From Epiperipatus broadwayi (Eukaryota; Onychophora; Udeonychophora; Euonychophora; Peripatidae): a stretch of 64,000 nt of DNA. The translations under genes and the position numbers were made by a program. Every line of letters begins with the position of its first letter. Position 1 is the first letter of the stretch. Positions 1 through 11,451 of this stretch are shown here, piece after piece. The stretch covers positions 1,683,456 to 1,747,455 of the forward strand of contig JAQFVV010012507.1 in assembly GCA_028023455.1 (NCBI GenBank). Reading direction: 5' to 3'. The notes beneath the pieces are model-generated. The model was not told the origin of the DNA and did not search any database. It saw only the letters and a list, made by a program, of their open reading frames with translations.

Positions 1-356
1 GGTAAAAGAATTGAGTTTTTTTAACATGAATTAGTAAACCAAAGTTTATAAGCTACATTCAAAACAGTAAGATTATTTTGAAGATCATAATTTTGAATTG
101 GCAAGAATAGCACAAATATTAGCATACTGCAAATCTAGAAACCAAGAAGAAAGAAGAGAAATTTGTTTTTACTTTTAAACAGTTCAAATTAAAAACACTG
201 TGATGAATCCTACATTACATCTTGAATCTTTTTCATGAAGGTGCCTATAAGCTGCTTCAATCACTATAATAAAAATAGATAAAACTGAAACTAGAATTTT
301 TCTCCATGTATGTAAATCAAATTTTTGAAGGTATGCAGATTTAACTATATATCTTT

Positions 357-529
357 TATATAAATCAGCATTTATTTTTATACCGTCTGTATACAATTGT
401 AATTACATTCATATCGGCCTTTCAAGCCAAATTGTGCAAACGCTTTTGCGAGTGTTAAATAATAAATGAATACCCTCTGACCAAACAAGATATAGAATTT
501 ATGCAGGAATAAAAGGAATCCTCTTATTC
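357..529. repeat. 173-bp direct repeat, copy 1
   Basis: This stretch is repeated almost exactly at 693-865, in the same orientation and 336 bp downstream. I see only one- or two-base differences (for example ttttgcgag against ttggcgag). No protein is encoded; the short minus-strand reading frames over it are repeat-derived. The two copies flank a segment related to the foldback at 25 kb, so the arrangement repeat-insert-repeat resembles a mobile-element terminal duplication. The family is not recognised. Confidence 0.85.
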
Positions 530-544
530 CTACGACTCAAATAT

Positions 545-675
545 TTATATATGAGCAAATCTGAAGTACTGGCACAGAAGGTGTGACTATAGAACAGTCA
601 CTTTAAATTACTATATATAACGTATGAATGAATGACGCCGATGAAATTTACTAGAATTTACTGAACGTCATTCCA
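545..675 (+). repeat. Solo relative of the 25-kb foldback element
   Basis: The segment contains the words gagcaaatctgaag, acagtcactttaaatta, gaatgaatgacg and ctgaacgtcatt in the same order as the related words at 25240-25353 (gggcaaatcttaag, acagtcactttaaatta, ggatgaatgacg, ctatacgtca). An 8-bp inverted pair gaatgacg/cgtcattc closes a small hairpin here. It is a diverged single copy of the arm-plus-loop unit of the large foldback, lying between two direct repeats. Confidence 0.65.
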
Positions 676-692
676 ACTGAAACTTAATCATA

Positions 693-865
693 TATATAAA
701 TCAGCATTTATTTTTATAGCGTCTGTATACAATTGTAATTACATTCATATCGGCCTTTCAAGCCAAATTGTGCAAACGCTTTGGCGAGTGTTAAATAATA
801 AATGAATACCCTCTGACCAAACAAGATATAGAATTTATGCAGGAATAAAAGGAATCCTCTTATTC
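693..865. repeat. 173-bp direct repeat, copy 2
   Basis: Second copy of the direct repeat at 357-529, nearly identical and in the same orientation. The low divergence implies a recent duplication or a terminal repeat of an unidentified element. Confidence 0.85.
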
Positions 866-3800
866 TCTGCACTATATATTTATGTATTAAAATCCTACTA
901 CAATTTTGTAAATTATTATTATCCAACCAATATTTTATGAATTGATATTAATCTTAAATAAACAATGAAATAAGTAGCATTTTCAAGTTTATAATATTAT
1001 AGGTCTAATAATCGTATTGTTTTATCCCTATCTATATTTCTTCCCTATTTCCAAATATTTTATACATTTTTTAAAAAAATTATATTTATGATAAATTTAA
1101 TGAAAACTTGTTTGATGTAAATGAAAATACCATTTTTATTGACATTCAATGTTGTTCTTCCTTCCTCTTTGAGAAATTTTCAAAAGAACAAGTTCTTCAT
1201 TGAATTCATTATCTAATTCATAATATAGAAAGAGTGAACCTGAACTGATTTAGATTTGAGTTTGTTGATTTGTTTGCATTAATAAAAGTAATAAATTCCT
1301 TCTTGTTCTAGCTTAAGGCCATCCATGTAAGTGTGAATAATCAATTTATGCTTTTTTAACCAAGAGAGGCCATTAAGCAAAAACTACCCAGGTTCTAATT
1401 GGTATTACATTTTTGGTATCTGTTGGACTCTGGTGATAAATATATTATAATTTAAATTAGAAGAATCATGTAATCCTTTTTTTTTCTGATTTGTTCTCAG
1501 AATATAATTTTGAATAATGCTTGAGTGACCTCTCAAGTTGTTTTTTTCTGTTTCAGCATCTATAACTTAAGAGCCATTCTTATATTTTTATACATCCAAA
1601 CACAGATAATAAAATGGTTCAATAAATCATTTGGTTATTTTTTAAATTTTCACTATATTTTGATTTCACTTAAAAGTTCTTAGAAGTTTAGAAATAATTT
1701 TCTCTATAATTTAATAAATAAATTGGAAAAAATACTAAAGCTTTTAATTAAAATAAAACTAATATTAATATAAAACATTCTCAATGTTTGGAATGCAAAA
1801 TTAGTGAAATTGCTAATGATTTTGTATACTTTCAAAATAAAGAGTAATTATTTTCAATTATTACTGATGATAAATATTAGATTATTTAAAAAAAAAAAAT
1901 TATGATGGAAATTATAAATGATATGAAATACTATATGTTATTCTTTGTATAAAATTATTTTATGTATTATTAAGTTTGATATGCTGAAATTTTGAGATTT
2001 TCTATTGCAAAACCTTCATTAACAGAAAGAATTTCTCTAGATTAATCACTATAATAAAAAGTTAATAAATTGATTTTTGAAATTCTAATTCCAGATCTTA
2101 CTTTTTGTCTCGAACAAATTATTTAAGTTCACATTTACAATAGTAAAATGATATATTCAAAATATATGGAAAATTTTAACATATATCACATTAATAAGCT
2201 AATTCTTCCAAATTCATTAGTATAGATAGGAATAAATGTAATATCTCTTTGATCTCTTAGAGTGTTAAACACATTATAGACTTATTGAAAACATGAAATT
2301 ATAGACTATTTTCAAAAACATGTATACTGGTTTAGATCTAATCTCAAAAATAAAAAAATGTAAATGTTGTTTAACGAGATAAAGTTTTTCGTAAGTGATT
2401 TTTGCACTAGTTTTATGTGGAATTTTTTTATTATAGATATAGAAAACTAGATAATATTATCTCACATTTTGTGCTATGCATATATCTCCAAAATTTCAAA
2501 ATAATTAAAACTATTTAAGACATAATGGAGCTTCTAAAAGATGTTAGTTATTTGACTTTTTAGTTAAGAAATAGTAATATAAATATGCAAACAAGTTATA
2601 TACTTTTAATTATGATGATAAAATAGATGAGAATAATATTTTTAATAAAAATTCCATAAAAATTTAGGATTTGTTTTTTTCTAAAAATGCTTTCTTTGAT
2701 ACACATTGAAGTGGTAGAGGTTCATAGTTTGATTGTTAATTGAGTAGCAAAAAAAAAAATCTTAGCTTGATGAACTGAATGAAATTGTTAAATTTAGCTT
2801 TGAATTTAAGTGCTTGAACATCACACAACTGCCAAAGCAATAACTTATATGTAATAAAATTTTTAGTAATATTGTTAGACAAGGAAAAGCTTTTATTGTG
2901 CAATTTTTATTATTTGATTTTGGTTTTTAAATTATAGATTAGTAATTTGGAATCAGTTGTGATAATTTTAGTAAAAATAAAATCCAGACATAAAATATAA
3001 GTAAAAAAGATTGAGATATGCAAAAAATGCAAATACTGAAATTCCAGTACATGTAACTTGGAATATTATTTAATGTGACAGATTGTTTTTATGTACATAA
3101 AATTGTAATTAGGATTTAAACATGTTCAAATATAATAACAATAATCTCTTCTCTATTTGCAATTTCAATATCAATGAATTTAGTTATCAATAATTGAATA
3201 AAATAGAAATTGATAAAAAAAATTTTTTTTAAAAATTTCCCAAACATATGCAGCAAGCACATAGACATATATGGAGATAGTTAAGAAATGGAGTTTTATG
3301 TTTTTTTATTTTTAATTAGACATCTAAGAAAGCAGTAAATCAAGATTAGCTGTCTGAGCCTAAAAAAAGAGTACATTGCCAATGTCAAGTGGCAGTCAAA
3401 ATAAATTCTTTTTTAGTTGCTACTCCTAATGTTATATAGAGTTCAAAGTACTATAGTAAATAACTTTTCCTGTTTTTACATTGTAATAATCTTCTCCACT
3501 ATTAATTATTATAATTTACTTTTATCTATTTCATTAAAAATTATAATACTTAACTTACTGATAGAGAGGTCTATTACAAAGTAAGAAATAGGAAAAGTCA
3601 TTATATTTTGATTTCTTACATCTATATCTATTTACTGTGACTTTGTATCTCACATAAAATAGATATCACATTCAAAAGTGAATTTCTTTTGATTGCATCT
3701 TAGCACTGGTACTATACTCTCTTTTTCAGTGCCAGGCAGCTAATCTCGATGGACTGCTTTCTAAAACAAGAATGTGATTGTAGAGTTTTAACTAAAAATA

Positions 3801-3868
3801 AAAAAAACCCCAGAAGATGCATTGGTTAAATATTTTTATCTATGTTATCTGTTAAAAATTAAATTATA
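866..3868. other. AT-rich DNA, no gene seen
   Basis: About 3 kb of AT-rich sequence with poly-A and poly-T runs and only short random reading frames. I found no recognisable coding segment, RNA gene or element end in it on either strand. Confidence 0.6.
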
Positions 3869-3887
3869 ACACACACACACACACACA
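3869..3887. repeat. (AC)n microsatellite
   Basis: A simple AC dinucleotide repeat of about nine to ten units. Confidence 0.95.
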
Positions 3888-3961
3888 TTTTATTTCAAGC
3901 CTTCTTTGCATACATTGTATATAGAGTAAAAAATGTCATGTTTTGTTGATGAGCTTTGATT

Positions 3962-4305
3962 ACAATGAAATATGTATTGTTTATTGAATTAGCTGTATAC
4001 AGTAGTTTTCAACATAGATTCATAGATGCTTTTCTCTACATACAATTTGCAGCTATAAATTATGATTAGAATATAAAAATGAAGAAAAATAACAATATAG
4101 TTATTCATAATAAATTGAGAGAGCACATTGAGATTCATTCTTTCACATTCAGTCAAAAATTAAAAAGAATAACATACTGCATCATATCTTTATTTTTTAA
4201 ATAAAATGAATAGGGAAATGTCACTTTCTTTGCAAAAAAATACATTCTGTGTGATATTCTTTTTTTTTTTCAATAACTTTTTTTCTCTGAGGAAATGAAA
4301 TAAGA
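3962..4305 (+). repeat. Dispersed repeat family A, copy 1
   Basis: It shares ordered landmarks with 38184-38565 in the same orientation: atgtattgtttattgaa near the start, a central ataataaattgagagagcac (against acaataaattgaggggtcat), then ttcacattcagt (against cacccattcact), a copy of aatgaatag, and a T-run followed by caataacttttt at the end. The two copies are clearly diverged. There is no coding capacity, and the length of about 350 bp fits a SINE or MITE. The family is not recognised. Confidence 0.6.
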
Positions 4306-4795
4306 TTATAGTTATTAATAGACCATGACCTCTCTAGTTGTTTTGAAGTTTTTATCTATATTGTCTTCAAAATCTATACAGTGTTCTTTAATTGCCATTG
4401 TCCATTTCAGATTTTCATTCTTATACATTCCATATAAGAATTATTTACAGTTTTTTTTTGCCACTATTAAATGGATATTTTTCATTTATTACAAAAGAAA
4501 AATACTTCAGAATTTTATTAAAATTCATAAAACTTTTAGCTTTGTATTTAGAAAATAGTTAATTACAAAATTTTTTATATACATCAGATTTGGAAAGAAT
4601 AATAAAGTGAAGAATAAAATAAATGTGCTTTTAATGTAAACAGAAGTAATGTTCTTAGTAGACGTGATTGCCATCATGCTAGCAGAAAAATAGCTGTTGC
4701 TATATTTTAAAATTTATTAAATTTACAAATTTTAATATTTTTACTTTTTATTTATTTACATTTTTTTTTTTATTTATTAACATTTTTTGGTGCTG
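4306..4795. other. AT-rich spacer, no gene seen
   Basis: AT-rich sequence with T-runs. The 77-residue reading frame here is low-complexity and I do not regard it as a gene. Confidence 0.6.
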
Positions 4796-4968
4796 ATTTA
4801 GAGTGCACTCACCACTATTTTGAATTCTAAGGACCACCCCAAAACACCGCTGACACATCCAAGTGATAAATGACATCGGACAATTCACATAGGGTCACTT
4901 GGATATGTCAGTGGTGGTTTTTTGGCATTCCTTAGAATTCAAAATGGCAGTGAGCACAGTCTAAATAT
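4796..4968. mobile_element. Foldback MITE with long terminal inverted repeats
   Basis: The left arm, from 4796 to about 4866, is an imperfect inverted copy of the right arm, about 4894-4968. Matching words include tttgaattctaagga with its complement tccttagaattcaaa, and catccaagtga with tcacttggatatg. The spacer is about 27 bp and the whole is about 173 bp with no coding capacity, so it depends on a transposase elsewhere. A related half-copy lies at 7019-7110. The host superfamily is unclear. Confidence 0.75.
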
Positions 4969-5169
4969 TAAACATTTATAACTTATAAAATGTGAATGCT
5001 ATTATAATAATGATGGTACAAAGCACAGAAGTATGCGGGGGGAGAGTGTTTTTGACAATATGCAGAAGTAAGATGTATATCAAGAGGGTGAAGTTTAAGA
5101 AGATTATTGTTATTAAAAGAAGAAATTATTGTATTATTAACAAACAAAAATCTGATCTTACTGCTTTTT

Positions 5170-6055
5170 TTCAAAATGACTTATGATTATCAAAGCTGTG
5201 CTATTTGTCTGATATTTTTGTGAGAAACTAAATGATCTTAACTTGTCTCTTCAAGGAAAAAATAGCAATATTTTTACTTTGAATGATAAAATTGAAGGTT
5301 TTATTAACAAGATCAACATTTGGAAGAATAGGGTGGAAAATGATTCATTGGAAATGGTTTTGATTATCAACAATTTTATAATTGAAAAAATAATTGTAAA
5401 ACTTTAATTGCAAAAATTATTATAGATCACTTAAAAATCCTAGAAACACAGTTTTTCAAATACTTTATATTGAATTTAGATTTCAAAATGTTATCTTGGA
5501 TTCAAAGACCATTTTTCATTGACATTAATGAAATTAATCCCCTGCTATACAAAGCCCAAGAGGAATTATCTGACCTATCGAGTGACTCAAACTTAAAACT
5601 TGACTTTTCACAAAAATCCTTGACTAAATTCTGGATCGGAACTAGGACTGAATTTCCCACAATTTCTGAAATGGCATTAAATGTTCTTCTGCCATTCAGC
5701 ACCACATACTTATGGGAAATGACTTTTTCAGCTTTTAATGTATATTAAATCTGAATAGCATTCAGTGCTGAAAAATGATGAAGATGCTTTATGTCCAGCA
5801 GTATCAAATATTTCACCAAGATTTAATTTGTTATGCAGCAAAAAACAAGCATATCATGATTTTCTTTCATTAATTTTTTTATACTTAAAAACAAATTCTA
5901 AAACTACTTATTTTCATATCTATATTGTTTACCAAAGAAATAAATTATTTATGGAAATATTTATTTGTATATCTATTTTTTATTTAATATCTGAGGTCGT
6001 GAAAAAATCTCGATGATAAAAGGAGGTCATGAATGAAAAACGTTTAAGAAGCGCT
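5170..6055 (+). pseudogene. ZBED5-like hAT transposase remnant (C-terminal part and 3' end)
   Basis: Decayed C-terminal half of a BED-type hAT transposase. Conceptual translation from about 5195 gives a stretch with LNDLNLSLQGKN and IEGFINKINIWKNR, typical of ZBED5/FAM200-like proteins. The frame opened at 5470 ends with LPFSTTYLWEMTFSAFNVY, the hAT C-terminal dimerisation signature, and the frame at 5765 carries on with SNISPRFNLLCSKKQA after a frameshift. Sequence near 6030-6055 (gaaaaacgtttaagaagcgctg) resembles a hAT terminal repeat, so the element probably ends there, directly against the next foldback. It contains frameshifts and stops and cannot encode a transposase. Confidence 0.85.
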
Positions 6056-6569
6056 GGTCTAAAGTAAAGAATATTCATTTTACAATTAATAAAAAAATAA
6101 TAAATCAGATATTTTCTTACCAAAGCGAGTAATGTTGTCTGCTGAATTTCTCATATGTCCTTAATAGCTGGTGGATGGATAAAAAAAATTTAAATGAGAG
6201 AAATTTATTCATTAAATTTGTCAAAGACGATAACACTACCTACCGATGGTGAAAAGATTAGTGTTTTATTTAAAATCTAATATCTATTTTACATTTGAAA
6301 TAATCAATAAATTTCTATTAAAATGAATTTGTTGATTATTTTAAATGTAAAACAGGTATTGGACTTTAAATAAGAAAACCTACCCACAGTCAGTAGGTAG
6401 CATTATCATTTCTGAGAAATTTAATGAATAAATATCTCATTTAGATTCTTTTTATTCATTTGTCAGCAAACAACTACATGTGAGAAATTAAGTCCACAAC
6501 ATTACTCACTCACTTTGGTAAGAAAAAAAAATTGATTAATTGTAAAATTAATATTATTTACTTTAGACA
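6056..6569. mobile_element. 514-bp foldback (inverted-repeat) element
   Basis: The left half (6056 to about 6310) is an inverted copy of the right half (about 6320-6569). Pairs include gtctaaagtaaa with its complement tttactttagac at the outer ends, ttttacaattaat with attaattgtaaaa, and gagaaatttattcattaaattt with aaatttaatgaataaatatctc. It has almost no central spacer and no coding capacity. It abuts the hAT remnant upstream, so it could be a MITE inserted at that end or an inverted duplication of flanking DNA. Confidence 0.75.
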
Positions 6570-8411
6570 ATTATTTTTTTTGACTAATGTTAAGATAAAA
6601 TGTGATATATTATTAATTGTAGAATATGCTTTGGCAGTTGTTTCTATATTTATTCAATATTTACTTTATTTCAACATGTGGTTATAAGCTATGTTATAAT
6701 AAACTTCCTATTTTAGAAGCTTTTAGTATTTCAAAATTAAAAGCTTGGTTTGATCAATTTTATATTTATTGAACATGTAGGTTTTTAATTAATATAAGTG
6801 TCCATAATTTTTTTTTTTCTTTATTTTTTCTGTTGAAGTATTTTAAATTCATATTTTAGAAATTAGAAGTTTATAATGTTTCAAAATTTATTGTTACTCT
6901 TATTTTTTATATGTTTTAGTCATATGATTTGATCAAGCATAGTTATATGAAATTTGCACTTTAATTATTGATGTTAATTGCCAGTTTGTAACGAATGGTC
7001 ATATCATGTCCATGTGTGGATTATTCAATGTCATTTATGACTTGGATGTGTCAGGGGTGGTTTTGGTGATCTCTAGATCTCAAAATGGCCGTGAGCGCAG
7101 TGTAAATAAATGCCCACTTTTTTTGGATAGCATGTAATTAAATTAGTGTTACATTGCATCTTATCATAGCTTCTGTATATGTTTTATAGCTGTTTTCAAT
7201 ATTTATAAATGTCCACATATATATGATACATCATGGCTTCACTTGTGCTTTATAGTTGTTTATGTTTATGTTAATTGCTTTATAGTTGTTTTCTATATAT
7301 ATATAAAGTTTGTTTATACATACATATGTGCGAAACAGTTTGCTACTTTCCACAATTGATTATAACCATTTCATATCACAGATAATGGGGGGAGGTTGTT
7401 GTACAAGCAATTATAAAAATTTCTAAACTATCCAGTAAATTGTTTTTAGAAAAGCTACAAATTATTCATTATTTAGATTGCAGGAACTTTGTAATAAACA
7501 TTTCCATTAATAAAGAATTTAGATCTGCATTACTGCAACATTCATTTGACAAATTCAAATATTTTGAATTATACCTAAGTCTCTGTTTTTTTTAAAAAAG
7601 AAAGAATTTAGATTGTATCACTGCATAGGCTTTAATTTATTAAGAAAAATGGCTGTTTCATTTTTAGAAAATGTAAAACACATGCATATATATTCGAATA
7701 TAAAAGATATGCAAAAAAAAAAAAAGGAATATTAAATAAGAGAGTAATGAAAAGAAGAAGAAAGTTAATGCAATATATATATATTTTAAATCGAACTTAA
7801 CAAAAAAAAGTAGTAATTAATTTTTTTCATTTATTATAATCCCATTTGTTTTAAAATAGTATAATTAATTAAGTAATTTGAAATGATTTAATTTTTACTC
7901 TTTTAGCAAGAATAACAATTTTTAAATTTCACCAGGTTTAAGATTTTTTATTTTTAATTTTTCAAGGGTATGATTTATTATTGAAGCAAATATGGATTGG
8001 ATGGCGTTGAATGAGCACGTTAGTTTAATATTAATTTTTGTTATATTTAAATACAAAATTATAGCTATCTAATGGATTTAAATAGGTTGTTCTTAATTGT
8101 ATGCACATGAATATATATGATATAATAATATAACAATTCAAGTCCCATATTACCTTACAAAACTATAATATTTATACAATTCTTTAAAAAACTTAAATTT
8201 TATGACTTGTAAAGACAATCATATTAATTTTACAAAGCTGGTACATTCAATAAATAACTTAATATATTGCAATTTGGTTTTTTATTTGTTCTTAAAAAAA
8301 ATGAATAAAATTTCATCAGCATAAGTCTTGCTTGTCATTCTCCATTGATATTGTTTTAGGATCAAAAATAAAGGGTGATTACATAGACAGTGATTCTGTA
8401 AATATTATCAT
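6570..8411. other. AT-rich DNA with one MITE half-copy, no gene seen
   Basis: Mostly AT-rich unannotated sequence with a short (TA)n near 7298 and A-runs near 7712. The only structured piece I can support is the MITE relic at 7019-7110. Confidence 0.6.
7019..7110 (+). mobile_element. Partial copy of the 4.8-kb MITE family
   Basis: It carries cttggatgtgtcaggggtgg, then a gap, then caaaatggccgtgagcgcagt, matching the right half of the MITE at 4796-4968. The second arm is not evident, so it is a solo half or a strongly diverged copy. Confidence 0.6.
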
Positions 8412-10090
8412 AGACCAGAGATGGGGAAGTATTTTTCTGCCAAGGGCCATTTTTATATTTTAATATCATTTGCAAGCCATACAAAATTATCAACTTCAAA
8501 ATTAGCCTGCTATATTTGATCAAAAATTTAATCAATTTATTTTTAATGTGATGATTATCTGATATTGATAATATTGTTATTCCAACTACTTTTATAGTTT
8601 TATTACATCATTCAATATGGAAAACAGTTGACACCTTGCAATATTAAGTTTTGGAAAGAATTGATCACAGCAATAAGTTGTTCTGAACACCAATGAATTC
8701 TTCAAATGCACCTCTTGTCAAAGTGAGAAATTTATTATTGCACATGTGATATTTATAGAACTCAAACAGTGGGAGGCTGTACTTAAGCTTTCAGCTCAAA
8801 ATCACTTCCCAGCTGAATGATGTCATATTTTAGATTATCAGGCACATCATCTGGTTCTACATTGAGTCATGTAGTAAAGATGTTCAATTGCATTTATTAA
8901 CTTTTCATATCCTTCAATCTTTCATGAATTGCCTCAGTTAGTACTGCACATCTGCCAGTATATTCAAATGTAGTAGAAGGTGTCTGTTCTTACAGAGTGA
9001 GGGAATGCATGGTATTATTTATTTCAAGTTGTACTTTCCACAACGTTAATTTAGCTACGAATGATTTTACATTTGAAAGCAGGGGTTTAAGAAGCTGAGT
9101 GAGATCTTGAAACTTGATGTTTAGCTCCAAGAGCTACTTGATAATACTGACTATAAAATATTAAATCATACCGACACTTTCTATCATTTAGTTCCCTGAT
9201 AGGATTTCCTCCTCTCCACGAGCTGTTTGACTTTATCCCACAATGTGTAAAATCTCATGAGCATAATTCCCTTGACTCAGCTTCCATATTTGACAATGGT
9301 AAATAACATTACCATACCTAGAATTAATATTATTCATAAATTCCTTAAACATGCAGCTATTAAGTCCCACTTTTGATAAAATTTATGCATGATAGTACTT
9401 TGTGTAGCCACAATGTCTGTATGCAGTGACTTTTTTTGCTGCACAATTAACAAATACAATTAATCTTTTTTTGTGAGCCAAACATGGCCAGAGCTCCATC
9501 AGTAGTAAGGTTTTTGCTTTGATTAAAAAAAATCTGTCAAACAAGTTCTCACCTCTTGTATTGCTTGCTATACATGGCTTCCAGTGATAGATGTTCCTCT
9601 TACATGTCAAATTCTGCAATTATCCCTCAAACAAAAATGACCATTTGGCAGTATTTGTTATACCTGATATCTTATTACAAGTCAGGGAGAAAAAAATGAA
9701 ATCTCTTGGAAAATCCTTCAGTGTTCTTGTGCTAAATCAGTAATCTGATCTGAAATAGTTTTTTGAGATAACTCTGAAACAAATTTATTTTGATTGATGT
9801 TAACAATTCCACAGTAGCCATCACATACTCTTTGATAAAACTCTCCTTATACATGAGACTTCAGCTCACTCACTGTATAACTTATTTGAATAATATCTCT
9901 GCTATAAAGACTTAGTGAAATCATCTTGATGTGATTCCAAATTACAATAAAGAGCATTGATTTTACCTAGATAGATTTGGCTAGCATGTTTTGAGGTGTA
10001 ATGATGCTCCAGATTGGCTTTTTGATTTACCTTGCAACAACAACAAAAAAAAATGTCCATTTTCTTGGAAAGCTTTACATTCTCCATTAA
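8412..10090 (-). pseudogene. GTF2IRD2-like BED/hAT transposase remnant
   Basis: Reading on the minus strand from about 10087 gives a BED-like zinc-finger start with ANLEHHYTSKHA, the usual N-terminal module of GTF2IRD2/SCAND3-like hAT proteins. Around 9490 the minus strand encodes a DGA-AMFGSQKKI segment, which matches the TDGAPAMxGxxxG region of these transposases. Around 8800-8850 it encodes VEPDDVPDNLKYDIIQLGSD, matching their C-terminal region. The end at 8412 begins cagagatggggaag, a typical hAT terminal repeat, followed by a segment also found inverted at 33527-33642. Many stops and frameshifts make it non-functional. I could not place the opposite terminal repeat. Confidence 0.8.
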
Positions 10091-10682
10091 TTTTTCTTTA
10101 TAGTTACCATTTGTAGAATGTTATATCATTTAGGATTTAATAACTATTTAGTATATATTACCAGAGATGAGGCTGTAGTCATTGGTTAAGTTTTAATAGC
10201 AACCTAGTGTGTTGTAGTCAGTGATGAGATTATTTGTTGCTTTGTTCACTGCTCCAATCCCACATTCTGAATTTGGAGTTTGTACAACATTTGATCATTG
10301 ACTTAGGATCATTTCTGTATACTGGGTCATATACTATAAATTTAGGTTGTTGTGAAAAAATGACTAGACTTATTGAATTTCAAATTCCATCTGCAGTTGC
10401 CTTGGTGAGTAGTCAAAATAATTTTGTGATTATATATATATGATACATGTACCTGACTTTTCTTGCTCCTGTTTTAGACCTAAAAGTGTAGCATACGAGT
10501 GAATGAAAACTAAGCCATCATATAAATAAATAAATATTTTTTTTTCATTAATGAATATAAAAATGATAATAATGTGATGGAGATGAGTTAGATCAGAGAA
10601 AAAGATAAAATTGAATAAAAGAGATGAATGATCATTCATTTTTTTTTGTAAATGAAATAGCATGGAAATATTAAAAAAATTC

Positions 10683-10705
10683 ACCCCCCCCCCAAAAAAA
10701 AAAAA
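10683..10705 (+). repeat. C-run followed by A-run
   Basis: A run of nine or ten C directly followed by about a dozen A. The same C-then-A arrangement occurs at 53951-53981. It may be a simple-sequence tail of an element. Confidence 0.85.
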
Positions 10706-11416
10706 TCATTTACACATTAAAAGTTTCAAATAAAAACTAATTTCAAATATATTTTATTCATTTTGTTTTGTTAGAGGAAAGTAGAACAGTATTAAGAATT
10801 CAGTGCTTTTCCTGAAGATATCTTAGATTCAGAATGCAATTTAATTGGAAAACGAAGCTAAATTTTAAATGCATAAAAAATTCTGAAAAAAAGGAATTAG
10901 TATATTAATAAATTAAAGTTAAATTTTTAAGATTGGATAAAAAAATAATTATAATACCAAGCTAAATGAAGTAAAAAATATTAAACATTAAAGGAAGATT
11001 TAAAAGTAACTGCTGTATAATCAATAGGTTGTGAAGAAGATAAAAAGAGAAAAAATATTAGGTTAACATCGTTAATAATTACTCAAATGGTAGAGAAAGA
11101 ATGAAAAAATATGATTATCAGAGTATATAAAAATTGACAATATATTGAGCCAAGAAATTGATAGAGTTAAACAAATTTTTGATTAAAATAGAAATATAGT
11201 AAGTTAGATGTATTTAAAAAAAAAAAAGATTTGATTGATATATGGTAAATGAAATAGGGAATAATACAAAATGTGTAATGGTGAAAAGATTTTGCACATA
11301 ATAGAATATCTTGTAGGGTTATCAAATAAACAGAAAAATAGGCAAGCAAATGGTATATACAGATATGTTTGTGGAGCACAGATTGATTTGTATAGTCATT
11401 GCAAAACTCATCTTTA

Positions 11417-11417
<1 letters not shown>

Positions 11418-11449
<32 letters not shown>
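11418..11449. repeat. (TA)n microsatellite
   Basis: An uninterrupted TA dinucleotide tract of about sixteen units. Confidence 0.95.

Positions 11450-11451
<2 letters not shown>

Noticed and set aside
550-680. Possible hammerhead in the foldback-related hairpin (ccgatga and gaac words)
   Set aside because: Boxes are off consensus and the order of stems and cleavage site does not fit a hammerhead.
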